A stretch of 64,000 bases of DNA from Paramacrobiotus metropolitanus (lineage: Eukaryota; Tardigrada; Eutardigrada; Parachela; Macrobiotidae). The stretch is taken from contig NW_026570469.1 in assembly GCF_019649055.1 (NCBI RefSeq), positions 1 to 64,000 of the forward strand, read 5' to 3'. The notes under the pieces are model-generated. The model was not told the origin of the DNA. It did no database searches and worked only from the letters and a program-made list of their open reading frames with translations. A program made the translations under genes and the position numbers. Of the stretch, positions 32,268 to 42,960 are shown piece by piece. Each line of letters begins with the position of its first letter. The first letter of the stretch is position 1.

Positions 32268-33528
32268 GTGCTTCATCACAACTATGCGGTACAGTTCATC
32301 CGACTTCATTGTTTTTCGGAGTATTTATTTCCAAGGGTTGCTAACCTTTTTCCCGGTTTGGCGCAAAATGATAAAGGCAAAACAAATCAAAGACGCCGCC
32401 GGCAGAATGGTTGCGCGGCTTTCTTGATCGTAAACCGCTATCCAGTTCACCTTCCTGCCGGTGACATTTTACTGTTCATCGGTTTTCGAGACGGGTCTAA
32501 GATGGTATTCAACGGATTTTAAGATAACAATCATGTACAGTACTGTTCTAAACCTTTAGAAATAGATCGGGACATGCTTCTGATTTCGATTTCCTTCCAG
32601 CATTATCTGTGTTATGACTACAAATTGTCTACAGAGCAGGAACTCCGCAAGTCTAAGCGGGGTCTGGGATTTGTTGCCTTCCTCTCCAGACACCCGGTGG
32701 CTTGCCACAAAGCCCACTCACATGCTCGCACCCACCCACAGGAATACGTAATTCTGCCTGGGTAGACACTTCTGCTTTCCCTTAAGTGAATGGCCCGGTA
32801 TGTGGCACAAAATTCGACACCATGCACGAGGACTTTACTTTTGCGAGATCCCAATCACTTCCTGCTCTTTGGAATTTTCTTACAGCCATAACTGTGAAGT
32901 GTGAACCGGTTGTTAGGGGCATGCGCAAACGGTTTCAGGCTTACCGTATGTGTACAGATCATCTGGATACAGAAAGTCATAAAACAAAGTGTTTGGGATC
33001 GAAAGTGAAAGTTTTTGCAGCACTCGCATTTGGTACCATACACCGGGCCACTTTTTTTAACTTGGATTACATGGCACATCACATCAGCCAGATGAAAAGA
33101 TAACATCCGCTCTCTTAATCCGAAGTATTGTTTACGCAACCTGAGTCCCACCGGTACTACGAATTACACAACTCAGTTCCCGATTGGACACTACGGATAA
33201 AAGCAGCGATGAATGCATCCTGGTTGGTGCAACTGGATAAACATGGATACGCGCAAAGTAACATGATACTCGTACCATGCCCGCACCTCTGACGACCATG
33301 CCAGACATTTCTCGGTCTACCGTGAGCAGGATAATGTGTGTATACACTTTCAAGCTTGTAAAACATCGCTTGCACTTAGTGCCATTTGCATTTACAGTGT
33401 GATCAACGGGAGTCTGATTACTGGATGTCTGTTCTAACCGAATAGCGCGTAAACCCAATAACACACGTTCCAAATCCGACATTATTTCTGTGTGGTTACT
33501 TTTGCAGGGTGGCGTATCGGCTCCGCGC
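32268..33528. other. Gene-poor stretch with possible TTAA-flanked MITE
   Basis: At about 32782-33062, GGCCCGGTATGTGGCAC at the left is inverted as ACACCGGGCCAC at the right, each side close to a TTAA. This could be a piggyBac-like MITE but arm identity is only moderate. Several unassigned open frames exist; none is recognised. Confidence 0.3.
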
Positions 33529-36330
33529 ATGACCATGTTTCTCAGCAAGATTTGTGAAAAAATCAGCAAGTGTGGCGTTCCGTCTTCGGAAGGAGATGTG
33601 GACACCAAGAGCAGTAGCGCTGGAGGCATCTGCGTCCAAGAGGAGACCCATCATGAGAGTAAATCCTTCGCTCTGCAGTGGACGGTGCAGAACTTTTCGG
33701 TATATCGGAATCACACGGAACCTATAATGAATACCGGCATCACCATGGCGAAAGTTGGGATGCAGGACTGCAAAGGACGCTGGCGTGTCAAAATTATTCC
33801 GTGTCATACACTCAAAGATACTGCGGAGCGACAAGAGTATGTGGCGGTATTTTTAGCCCTAACGGATCAAAGCCTGCAATCGACGGGGTATACTGGCCAG
33901 AAGAAAATCCTGGCTACAGCCCATATCCGGTATGTAACCGTATGTTTCCTTAAGTACGAGAAGCTAACTGCGTTTAGCCAGATATCTACCCCTGAGATTT
34001 TTTCTCGTCCTAAAAGTATAGGGGGCTCCTAAAGCTGAGTTAACTGATCCCTGTACTTGCTGCCGTCATCCGGCTGGAGTATGACTGTTGCGGTTGTGAG
34101 TACATGGTGCTTAGGTATCGCGCCTGATTTAGCCATATGTACGAGGACATTTGGGTGCTGTGAACATACCCTGCACAATTAGGCTGCGATGAACAGCTGG
34201 TTAGCCGTAGCTCGCAACGCTACTGATATAACAGTCTGAATGCAAACGGCTATAAATTAATAACAGTCGATTGCCTCAACCGTGTATGCCATCCTGGGCG
34301 GCTGGCAAACCAGCCCGTAATGTTACGAAATTGGTCGCATCCACGGGGCCCGCGCTCAAGCTCTGAATCTGACTCAGACTCTGACCGCTCAAACTCTGAC
34401 TCTGACCACTCAAAGTCTGACTCTGACTGTCCAAACTCTGACTCTGACTGAATAACCTAAGAATAACTTAAGAAACCTAAGAAACCTAGGAACCCTAAGA
34501 ACCCGAAGAAACCTAAGAAACCTAAGAAACCTAAGAAACCTCAGAAACCTCAGAAACCTAAGAAACCTAAGAAACCTAAGAAACCTATTAAGAAACCTAT
34601 TAAGAAACCTAAGAAACCTTCAGAGTCAGAGTCAGACTTTGAGCGGTCAGAGTCCGACTTTGAGTAGTCAGAGTCAGAGTTTGAGTGGTCAGAATCAGAG
34701 TCAGAGTCAGAGTTGGAGTCTAGGCCCATCCACGGATTTTAAACAGATTTTCTCCATAGACTGGTATGCTAACTTCAGATGCCTGTCATTCTTGATTTTG
34801 AAAATGAAATTGTTCAAGTCATATACCCAACGGCAGAAAATTAATTTTCACGATTTTTGACACCAAACAAGTTGCAGTTTATGACAAGTTATAGCTGTTT
34901 GAAGTTTCTCGTAGACACAGCATAGAATCGCCGCGTGGGACCCTTGATCGTGAATTGTATGCTAAGTCTACAAGAAAACTAAAATGGCTGTAACTTGTTT
35001 CATTTGCCACAAACCACAACTTCTTTGGTCTCAAAAATCGTGAAAATTAATTTTCTGTCGTTTGGTATATGACTTGAACAGTTTCATTTTCAAAATCAAG
35101 AATGACACGCATCTGAAGTTAGCATACCAGTCTATGGAGAAAATCTGTTTAAAATCCGTGGATGCGACCAATTTCGTAACATTACGGGCTGGTTTGCCAG
35201 CCGCCCAGGATGGCATACACGGTTGAGGCAATCGACTGCCATTAATTTAGCCGGCTGTTCATCGCAGCCTAATCGTGCAGGGTATGTTCACACTTCACAG
35301 CACCCAAATGTCCTCGTATTGCCGCAACGTCATACTTCAGCCGACTGACGGCAACAAGTAAACTACAGTGATCTTTAACTCACCCCCAGGAAACCCTTTA
35401 TACTCGTATATATTGGCGACGTACACATGTTGCGCATACGCGGAATATTCGCTTGCTGCAGCCGCCCGCAATAGCCTATACCACAAAGTTGGTGTACAGG
35501 AAATTTGCAACAGCAGCGCCCGATAAAACACACAAATATTACGCAGTGGAAGCGATATTTTCCGGTACACAGAACCTGTAGTTTGGGTTGTATAAAGTAA
35601 ATCTTTCTGCCACCCGCAGCAGAAATGGAATCAGATTCCGATGAAATGCTCTCTGGTATTCGTTCGCTTGTGTGAACGATTTGCTGTTGCTTCATGCATA
35701 GCACCGCAGCTTACCGTTTTTAATGTTTCCTCATACAAGTAATTAGGGATTAACCATTTATAAACGGCATTGTTCATAAACTCATGATACAGGATGACCA
35801 AGCGTGCACGTACTTGAAGAAGGTTCCTCCCGACTTCAGAATGTTCCTTCCATTAATTAAAAATTCGTTGCGCAGTAAGTTTCCAACACAATTTATAGGT
35901 CCAGGTAATCCAACATAGAGTTGTTCGAAAGATAATCTTGCCTACCAACGTTTTTACAGAATCTATTCGTTCCGGAATAGTGAAATCAATTAAATGGTTA
36001 TAATTTAAATTCCCATCTCTCGTATTTTGCAAGCGTTTTTTATTTAGACTGCTGACTGGAAAATCAATGACCCTCATAGCGCATGCTGCTTCCAGTGCCC
36101 CGGTGCTATTTGATTCACGGAGCTCTGCGCTGGGACTGGCAAAATCTGTCCTGAGCTCGACTCTGTTCGGCAACGCCGGGAACATTGGTTTAATCGAAGA
36201 TGACAGCATAACCATCACCATCGAAGTGACGCTGTTCCATAATCCGCAAAATGTCCGTCGGCTGCGTCCACTGATGCCGGCATGGTTATGCAAAAGCGTT
36301 GACAGGCAGGAGGACCAGCCTGAGCTGTAG
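33529..36330 (+). CDS. MATH/TRAF-domain protein, two exons
   Basis: Exon 1 is 33529-33929 and exon 2 is 36096-36330, 636 bp in all, giving 211 aa from the first of two close ATGs. The donor (ATCCG|GTATGT) is phase 2 and the acceptor (TGCTTCCAG|T) supplies the missing base. Exon 1 reads FALQWTVQNFSVYRNHTEP, then GRWRVKIIP and ERQEYVAVFLAL. Exon 2 reads LGLAKSVLSSTLFGNAGNIG, then LIEDDSITITIEVTLF. Joined across the splice they give the full order of a MATH domain: W-x-x-NFS, GxWRVxIxP, EYxxVFLxL, then the F-x-x-x-x-L strand and DDSITIxIEVTL. No BTB domain follows; the protein ends about 40 aa later. MATH domains bind peptide ligands, often as substrate adaptors, so a cytosolic adaptor role is inferred. 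A TTTTGCAG acceptor-like site at 33501-33508 could mean an upstream exon. The 2.2-kb intron contains a nested palindromic element. Confidence 0.7.
34051..35362. mobile_element. Nested palindromic element in the MATH gene intron
   Basis: The left arm (34051-34346) and right arm (about 35147-35362) are inverted copies, sharing GGCGGCTGGCAAACCAGCCC and TACGAAATTGGTCGCATCC. The inner part (34736-35160) is itself a long palindrome: TTTTAAACAGATTTTCTCC at the left inverts to GGAGAAAATCTGTTTAAAA at the right, meeting around a centre at 34900-34990 (TTTCTCGTAGACACAGCATA ... TATGCTAAGTCTACAAGAAA). The left side is interrupted by the 381-bp element at 34347-34727. There is no coding capacity. Element type unknown; a related centre occurs at 61674-61880. 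Confidence 0.7.
34339..34735. mobile_element. 381-bp element with TCTGAC arms, CCTAAGAAA core and 8-bp duplication
   Basis: The element occupies 34347-34727 and is flanked by ATCCACGG at 34339-34346 and 34728-34735. The right arm of the host palindrome has only one ATCCACGG at the same point, giving an empty-site comparison within the window. The ends start GGCCC and end GGCCC inverted. Inside them are inverted arrays of TCTGACTCTGAC (left) and GTCAGAGTCAGA (right). The core, 34455-34620, is a CCTAAGAAA tandem array. It is non-autonomous. The 8-bp duplication fits hAT or Merlin. Confidence 0.75.
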
Positions 36331-36338
36331 AACGTTCT

Positions 36339-36658
36339 ATGGACTGCAAAGAAGGTAACAACGACGGAAACGCACTCCGAATTCCTGACGTTCTGAATGC
36401 CGCATCTGGGATTAAGAAGAATATGGAGCGGGAATGCGGTATGATAGCAGCGAATGGGAAATGTGCATATCTGTATAAGGTCGAAACTGGTCCGGTCAGT
36501 GAAGACAGCATTGTGGGGATCGCATCAGGTAATGTACGGTTCCCTTGACAAAGTTCAAGTACTTGTTGTTCTATTGATCTTGTTTTACAGAGACTGGAGC
36601 GGAGTGTCAATATCAGAAACCCGAGAAATCACCACCGCCACCGTATGAGAAATTTTAA
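36339..36658 (+). CDS. Possible small two-exon gene after the MATH gene
   Basis: Exon 1 is 36339-36528 and exon 2 is 36591-36658, separated by a 62-bp intron with GTAATG donor and TTTTACAG acceptor. The phases match and give 85 aa. The protein starts MDCKEGNNDGNALRI, has two later Cys, and after the splice ends in KPEKSPPPPYEKF, a PPxY-type tail. The start lies only 8 bp after the MATH stop codon, so it would be a second cistron, an alternative 3' end, or chance. I recognise no family and see no signal peptide. The matching intron is the main support. Confidence 0.35.
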
Positions 36659-39223
36659 CGTCATTTCGCGCCCTCCTGCTACACGACGACGATGGCTATA
36701 TAAAAAGTTCATGTTCTCCTTTAAGTCTCTTACTAGAGCATGTACGTATCTGTCAGTTACCTACGATATCCCATTAACGTTCATTAGCCTATGTAACCTT
36801 CAGCCAGTTTGATCAAAACTGATTTCGATTTTGATGATGTCCGAAGCTTAACTGATTACGTAGTGCGACCGCGCTTTGCAGTTTTTTATTACTCGCTGAT
36901 TCGCTTAACCGCTGCACGTAAAATACAATGTTTAAGTAAAGAAAATGTTATTACCCGGAAGCTTAAGGGAGCTAATTTTTGAAATTGTAATAGATATTTT
37001 GGCTAATAAAGCCTTTACATGCCGTTTTGCTGGCTGCGTTGCTCATGCACTTGCGTACAGATGCCAAGTCTGTACAGACCTGTACGTACTGGTGACAATT
37101 TCACAGCTTCCATGGCAAAAACACAAATGCGCCTCTCCGGGCACTTCGGCTTAAGCGATGACATAATTATGGTTGAGCAATTTTAAAAGGCTAATTAATA
37201 TACTTACACATGGAGACATCTTGATCTCTTCGAAGCGGTGTCCCGTGATGACCGTTTTTTTCCACCTCGTACAATAAAAAAACCTCTGCGCATTGCGTCC
37301 GCGTTATGTAACGAGCAAACCGAACTTAGATCGATCCCGGTCTAAATCGATCCGCGAACAGGACCTGGAAACCTTAGCAACGCAAAAAATAAACTGCAGC
37401 CGCACATTCCACTTGTTTAATAGGTAGCTGGTAGATCACTACCCGAGTAGTTGTTGTTACATAAACATTAGGTCTACCGCAGATGTTGCTATTCAAGCAA
37501 GTCGAGTCTTCCTTTTTTAAGTGGCATGGCAGTAAAATTTAACTAGGAAGTTCAGATAGCTGAAAAAATGCCAGGTACCGTTATTTATAGCAAGTACCAG
37601 TACCCAGAAAGAAGGATTTCTCATGAGTCGAAAAACCAAATATTTTTCTCTTGTGGAATTTTGTTCGATGCGAAATTTCCCGGATGATTCTTGAAGTATT
37701 AGGTGTGACAACTGTACTATGCTTTTGACAGTGGAATATCAACCACCTGCAACCTAGGTAGGTACTTCTTAATGAATATTTTGCAGTCTTATACAATGTA
37801 AACTTTGTAAAGTAGTCTCACTGATTTTTGCGGTGGCGCTGCATCTGTTCACGACTGTTCTGATTTCGGGTCGCGGGATACGATTTTGGCTTGAAAACTC
37901 TGGTCTACGCATGAAACTTAAAGTTTGCCAACTCTATAGATAGATAAAGACTGAACTATATTCTGTAGAAATTCCATAAGCGGTTGGGATACAAATTTGG
38001 CGTTTAATACTAATTTCGTGATTACCGGGCTCGTAGCCAGTGGTAACTCAAAGCTTGCCAATTCAAGATGGGCATTGAGCTGGCACAACGCTTCTTTCGG
38101 CACTAAGACTTCCCATTTCGCCACTTTACTTATACAGGGTGCACTTTTCAGTGGGAATCTGGACTGATACATAGATAGATAGGCCGTCTTCTTATTTCGC
38201 TTTTTTAGGATGTCATGGTGATTCAGTGCAGAAAAATTTTACACGGATTTTCTGAGTACTAAATAACGCTTTGCCAGCTCCTGCGCGAAGCTGGCGAAGC
38301 TTTTCCGCCCACCATCAGATAATGATAAGCAATATGTCATAATCCAAAGTTAAATTTATTGAATTAACGACTCGTTAACCCCTGCGTTTTGCAAAAGATT
38401 TGATTCTCTTTTATGCCCTAACAGCTCTTATTTTCTTATAATCCTAAAATTAGTACGAAATGAGTAGCTTCGTTCGTCAGAATGTCCAACACGGAAGTTC
38501 AATAACAACCGGCATTAAGGATAAAGCGAAAGTGGACATTGTACTCGTACTGTAGGTAGTACTAGTACCTAATACGTGTATTATAGTAGTATGTCACTGC
38601 AACGTGTGTTGTATTTCACGCGAATCTAGGGAGCGACTCTATAAGACACATCAAGAAAGTATTTGGAAATATGTATGATTAACATAATTGATTTCAATTT
38701 GTTTGCCCGCCTAATGGATTTTTTAACTATAAGGGGAGAGTGAACTAAAGGTAGAGAAAGCATAAACTTTTTCTGATGATTAAACGAGTGTATGGAATGT
38801 CTACTCATTGCCCAACATCTTTGAAGTTTGTCTGCTTTTATTTAAGAAGTGAAATGGTAGTTTAAACTTAGCTACGATGAAGATGTTACAGAAAAATCTA
38901 CTAAATAAGTAGTTCAACCGGCAGAAGTTAAATGCTGTCTTTGGAGATGCTAAATCAAAGTTCCGGTGGAAATAAAAAAATTTTTATTCTGTCTGTGTGA
39001 TTGTCTGTCTGTACTATAAATTTTATTTCCTCATTAGGTTATTACGTTTTTTATTGAAAACTAATATTTCTTCGTTATTCATTCTAGTAAGAGAATGGCC
39101 TTTGTAAAGGAACAGGATGGCCTTTGTACTTCATTTGCTGACGGAATAGAACGAATAATGACAATATTGTCAGGCAGAATAGATACGTCGCTGTTAATAC
39201 AGAAATGGTATGCAACGTACCAT
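36659..39223. other. Gene-poor stretch
   Basis: A minus-strand frame at 38172-37918 (84 codons, overlapping a GATA tetranucleotide at its end) is unassigned and may be chance. I see no repeats or splice-supported exons otherwise. Confidence 0.35.
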
Positions 39224-39530
39224 TCAGACATCTACTGGACCAAAAACTGCTTTTGTCTCCATAATATGCGTATTAGCGTCGAATATCATTTGATATTCTG
39301 AAGTATATGGTTCTGAAGTTCTGAAATGAATCGTTGTTCTTTTGGTTTTCGAATAAGCGGATCGATCAGTTTTACCGTTGTATCCTCTTTGATAAAATTG
39401 TTCGAAGGCGGTTGACATTGTCATCAAAAACCACTGCACGTATATCGCCACTAGCATCTTGACAAGTGAACGCAAGGAATACACCGGATGTTTCGTTCGT
39501 ATTCGTAGGTTTTCTGGCGTACTTCAATAA
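39224..39530 (-). pseudogene. RPA1-like OB-fold remnant, frameshifted
   Basis: Reading the minus strand from about 39530, one frame gives ETSGVFLAFTCQDASGDIRA and VVFDDNV; after a one-base shift near 39415 the next frame gives FEQFYQRGY, SEYQMIFDANTHI and ends PVDV-stop. This follows the order in the large RPA subunit's DNA-binding OB-fold (SG-x-VF ... D-x-SG-x-IRA-x-x-F ... Y-x-M-x-F-x-x-x-T-x-I). It has no start codon or further domains. It could be a decayed RPA1 duplicate, or an RPA-like gene of the kind carried by some Helitrons. Family call is inference from motif order. Confidence 0.4.
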
Positions 39531-39624
39531 ACCTCTTATTCAATAAACCGGCACCCCTTTTAGTCCTGTACTATATTCCGGCAGCCGACTGGTCGAAAAG
39601 GTTTATCGAAGAGGTTTATCGAAG
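39522..39624. repeat. Short inverted repeat
   Basis: CTTCAATAAACCTCTTATTC followed by AATAAACC at the left is inverted at the right as two tandem GGTTTATCGAAGA units (about 39600-39624). It looks like a small foldback sequence abutting the RPA-like remnant. Confidence 0.5.
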
Positions 39625-40381
39625 TATATATTGCTGTTCTTCAGTATTGTATATTCGGTCCGTCAGTTCAACACTATTTAGCACTGTAGTCTATATTTAA
39701 AGCAGCACACTAAGCATAAATAAAATTACTGACATAAATACTGTAAACAAATGTTGAATTTACTGATTTAAAATTATATGCTATGAAATTAAAATTCCCC
39801 ATTGCCGTTTGATACTTGGATCCAACTCAGCGATAAGCATTTTTGTACGATTTTCTGGGGCATCGTTTGCAATCCGTTTTGACACCTTTAGAATGTTCAA
39901 ATTTGGTATCTGCTTGTTTTAGCAGTGTAGTACCTTTTAGCCCACATTTTATTTCGCGGATTATGATAGTTTTCCTGCTTTACCAACAGATAACAAAGAC
40001 GTAAGTGATTAAGTAGTTCTTGTTTACGTTCTTATTCTAAACTTTCTTTTCATTTTGTTATTATTTTAATTTGTTCTTATTTTAAACTTACTCGAACTCG
40101 CCAGCGTAAACTGAATATTTTGGATCCAAGCTAAAAATGGGCAGTCAAATTCAGCTGGGCATGCCAGCCCATCCAGAATTATACATAGCTGAAATTTCAG
40201 GAAATATGATGCATATTGCATACCTTTGCAGCAGAATTTATACACCAACCTGCTGTCATATGAACAACATCTCGAAGTGTGCACTTTCGGTCTTGAACTT
40301 TTCCACCAGGCAATGCCACTCGGGAAATGGCATATGCCATTGCCGGTGGCAACAGCCATTGGCAAGTGCCACTGCCACCTT
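39625..40381. other. Spacer with short GGCA/TGCC palindromes
   Basis: It is AT-rich, with a cluster of short inverted words at 40305-40380 (TGGCATATGCCA, TTGCCGGTGGCAA, TTGGCAAGTGCCA). No gene is recognised. Confidence 0.4.
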
Positions 40382-40959
40382 TTACACCCTGCCGGTGAAA
40401 AGTCCCACAAACACACGGGCTAATTTATTAAAATAAAAATTTAGTTGGGGTTCTGCATCCACCGCCACCTGCATCAGGCTTTCCAGATCCGGCAAACGCT
40501 GTTCGGCCACCCCAGTTGAACGGCGGAACGCATTTACCGCCGCACGTAACGAGCGCATGTTGTTCGACGTTTTCTGAATATTGGTCAGGAGCCGGGCCCA
40601 ATGTTGCATCCTAACGTCACCATAAACGTTCTCGCCTACGTGCGGGGTAAACATTTCCGTAGCGTTCTTTCTGAGCCGATTGTACACGCGGGGGCGCAAG
40701 GTGTAGGCCAGGCAGCACCCCAAGGATTCATTTGGGTTAGCCCGGCAGTTACGCTATCTGGCCTTGGACGGATCCACATCCTCTTTTGCTAAGAGTAATG
40801 CTTCTTCCTATTCCAGCGCGAGACGGCGAGAGTCGATACCGGCTGCCTTTCGCAGGCTGTTCCCGATTTCTACCACCACCTGCAATTGTCCATGCTGCGC
40901 TCCGAAGTATTGGGACAATACTTCGGACACGCTCTCATCGGTCTCCAGTGCCTTGGGCC
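40382..40959 (-). pseudogene. Unrecognised coding remnant with two in-frame TAG stops
   Basis: After a TTTAACAG| acceptor-like site (exon edge 40959) the minus strand reads ALETDESVSEVLSQYFGAQH, then VVVEIGNSLRKAAGIDSRRL. It then meets TAG at 40810-40808, continues EEALLLAKEDVDPSKAR, meets TAG at 40756-40754, and continues in the same frame to a stop at 40382 through VYNRLRKNATEMF, NIQKTSNNMRSLRAAVNAF and LPDLESLMQVAVDAEPQLNF. The frame is conserved across both stops, which suggests a recently inactivated gene. The helical, charged composition recalls structural or Gag-like proteins, but I recognise no family. A K/A/P-rich remnant at 42955-42640 on the same strand may be its 5' part. Confidence 0.4.
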
Positions 40960-40975
40960 CTGTTAAACAAATATA

Positions 40976-41943
40976 TTTGCATAATTTTATTTTTTAATAT
41001 ATTAATTAAATTATATATATATGTACTGTATATATTTTTATATGTACAATTAAACCATTTAAATTTACCTGCATTAATCCTTACTTTTATTAATAGTATT
41101 GTGTATAGTTTCTGCGTACGATCTTTTCTTTTCCGCGGCGGCTTAAGTTAGCGATCCTTTCGTGCAGAAAAGTGGGGTTACGCGGGTCTCGGGCACTCCC
41201 GCTTCCTCCCTTTCTGCCGCAGAGAGGTGTAGTTTGAAAAACATTGGACACGGTGCCGATCACGGTATTGTCTGGAGTGGACGCAGTACGAGATAAACAT
41301 TACAAGTACGAGAGCGTCCACTCTAGAGATTTAACATTTGCTTCGCGGCGTTTGTGCCGTACACGATTTTACAGCGGTTAAGGATCCATTTATCTGGTTT
41401 GGTTCATCAAGCCAGCAGTAGCTGTCTGAGTATCCAGGTCCTCTTGATTGAAGACCAGAAACCGCGTGTTTTCTACAGTACTATGAATGGTGCAAAAACT
41501 TCTCGAGAAAATTATTTAAATTTTTGTTCGTAAAAGTGAAAAGTAAAGGTCGTAATTATTGGGGTCTGCAGCCCTGTATTTCGCGACCCGTTCGCCCCCG
41601 TGCAGGAAGCCGTTAATTTTTTACTACTTTCATATCACAAATTTTTTTAAAACTGAAGCCAATCTTTCTAGCCCAGAGGCGCTAATTCGTCCTCCCAATT
41701 GTTTCTAAATGGTCAAGTACTTCCGCCCTTTCATTTCTGGAAAGCCGCTTCCAGTCCTGGACAAAAAAAGCCGTCCAGCTTGGTTCGTTCTTCTGCGATC
41801 GAGCACAAGGACGGATGCTTTCAACGACTTCTGTTACGGGCACAGATGAGTTTAATTGCTGCTGAGCTGTTTAATCCTTAACGATCTGCCCGTCTCTTTA
41901 TGACGAGCCGTTCATTGGTGGTTCTTTCGGATGCCAGCACCCA
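40976..41943. other. AT-rich spacer
   Basis: This stretch includes an AT dinucleotide run near 41015. I see no supported gene. Confidence 0.35.
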
Positions 41944-42372
41944 TCAGTCAACATGGGTTGTCCAGTAAGCGCACCTATAACAGTGTAACGTTCCCTGCAG
42001 ATTAAACCACACTACTGTTGCATCTTTTGCAACCCGCGAATGATACACAGTACTTCGCATATGGTGTGAACATGCCCAGCGTACGTAGTACGGTAACACA
42101 GGCTTGAAATTTTCCACCAGATCAAAACAGTGGTTTTTGTTAGCGCGAATTTGAAGGGATGACCAAACGACCAGAAGGCAAACGAATTTGTAACCTCCAA
42201 GACGACGAATGCTCACGTTTTTTTCTCCACTGCATTTGTCATAAGGTCGGCGTAGTCTCTCCACAACGGAAGCTTGTGGTCCGGATGGATTAGCGACGCC
42301 CACTAAATTTCCGCTTCCAAATCTCCTTGGCAGGCGACGTCTACCATGGTGATGCGGCACCGAAATGCCCAT
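41944..42372 (-). CDS. Hypothetical 142-aa frame
   Basis: This minus-strand ATG-initiated open frame is rich in Cys, Arg, Tyr and Trp (for example YKFVCLLVVWSSLQIRANK, WACSHHMR, LHCYRCAYWTT). The CYRC near the end and CSHH are not a zinc-finger signature I know. It lies between two other minus-strand coding remnants and could belong to the same decayed gene. No recognised family. Confidence 0.25.
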   Translation of the reverse strand: MGISVPHHHGRRRLPRRFGSGNLVGVANPSGPQASVVERLRRPYDKCSGEKNVSIRRLGGYKFVCLLVVWSSLQIRANKNHCFDLVENFKPVLPYYVRWACSHHMRSTVYHSRVAKDATVVWFNLQGTLHCYRCAYWTTHVD

Positions 42373-42537
42373 TGGTCAAAGTACTTATATTTTCCGTTCG
42401 ACTCAATAATTTATCAGCGTTCGTTCAGTCAAAGAAATCTAAACTGAGTCGCTCCACGGAACAATTTTCATCTTGTTTGATGATTGCTGCGGCTTGCGCT
42501 CTACCGCCGTGCCACTGGTGCTCGCCTGGACACCACT

Positions 42538-42602
42538 TCACCCTCCCTGGCAACCCAACGCCAGAAATACCCTCCCTGGCAACGCAACGCCGGTCACGCA
42601 AC
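42538..42602. repeat. Two-copy tandem repeat CCTCCCTGGCAAC...
   Basis: CACCCTCCCTGGCAACCCAA is followed by CGCCAGAAATA and then repeated as ACCCTCCCTGGCAACGCAAC. A partial third, GTCACGCAACTCCAGAAATA, follows. Confidence 0.5.
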
Positions 42603-42639
42603 TCCAGAAATAACAGCGCCAACGTGTAAAATCGTACAT

Positions 42640-42955
42640 ATGCACGAAAAGCTTAGACCTAGCGTCCATTACTTCAAGCCAATGCTGTACCGTTGCGTAA
42701 TGGTACAACAGCGTGCCCTGGTCATCGGGATCTGCATCGCTGCTAGACTCCCGCGCCGCGCGTGTACGTTTACCTGCCACACGGTGGTGTGCTTCTGCTT
42801 CCTTGCTGCTTACCTTCTTCGCCGGTGCCTTGGTGACCTTTGCAGCGGCCGATTTTGTCTTGGTAATCGGCTCGCGTTTAGCCTTTGCTGATGGTGGCTT
42901 ATCTTACGGCCGGCGGAACGGGTTGGGTAAAAGTGGTTTAAGAGTGAAAACAATG
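42640..42955 (-). pseudogene. K/A/P-rich coding remnant
   Basis: The minus strand reads KPPSAKAKREPITKTKSAAA, then KVTKAPAKKV, GKRTRAARESSSDADPDDQG, LLYHYATVQHWLEVMD and SKLFVHMYDF. The Lys/Ala/Pro run resembles linker regions of nuclear or nucleic-acid-binding proteins. There is a TAA directly upstream and no ATG, so it is an internal exon or a decayed fragment. It has the same strand and plausible order as the remnant at 40959-40382. Confidence 0.3.
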
Positions 42956-42960
42956 GCGTT

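Noticed and set aside
32782-33062. piggyBac MITE with TTAA duplication
   Set aside because: Arms match only moderately and TTAA distances differ by a base; kept only as a possibility in the gap entry.
33132-33629. 165-residue minus-strand frame
   Set aside because: It runs antisense across the first MATH exon and its flank, with no motif; the MATH reading is splice-supported.
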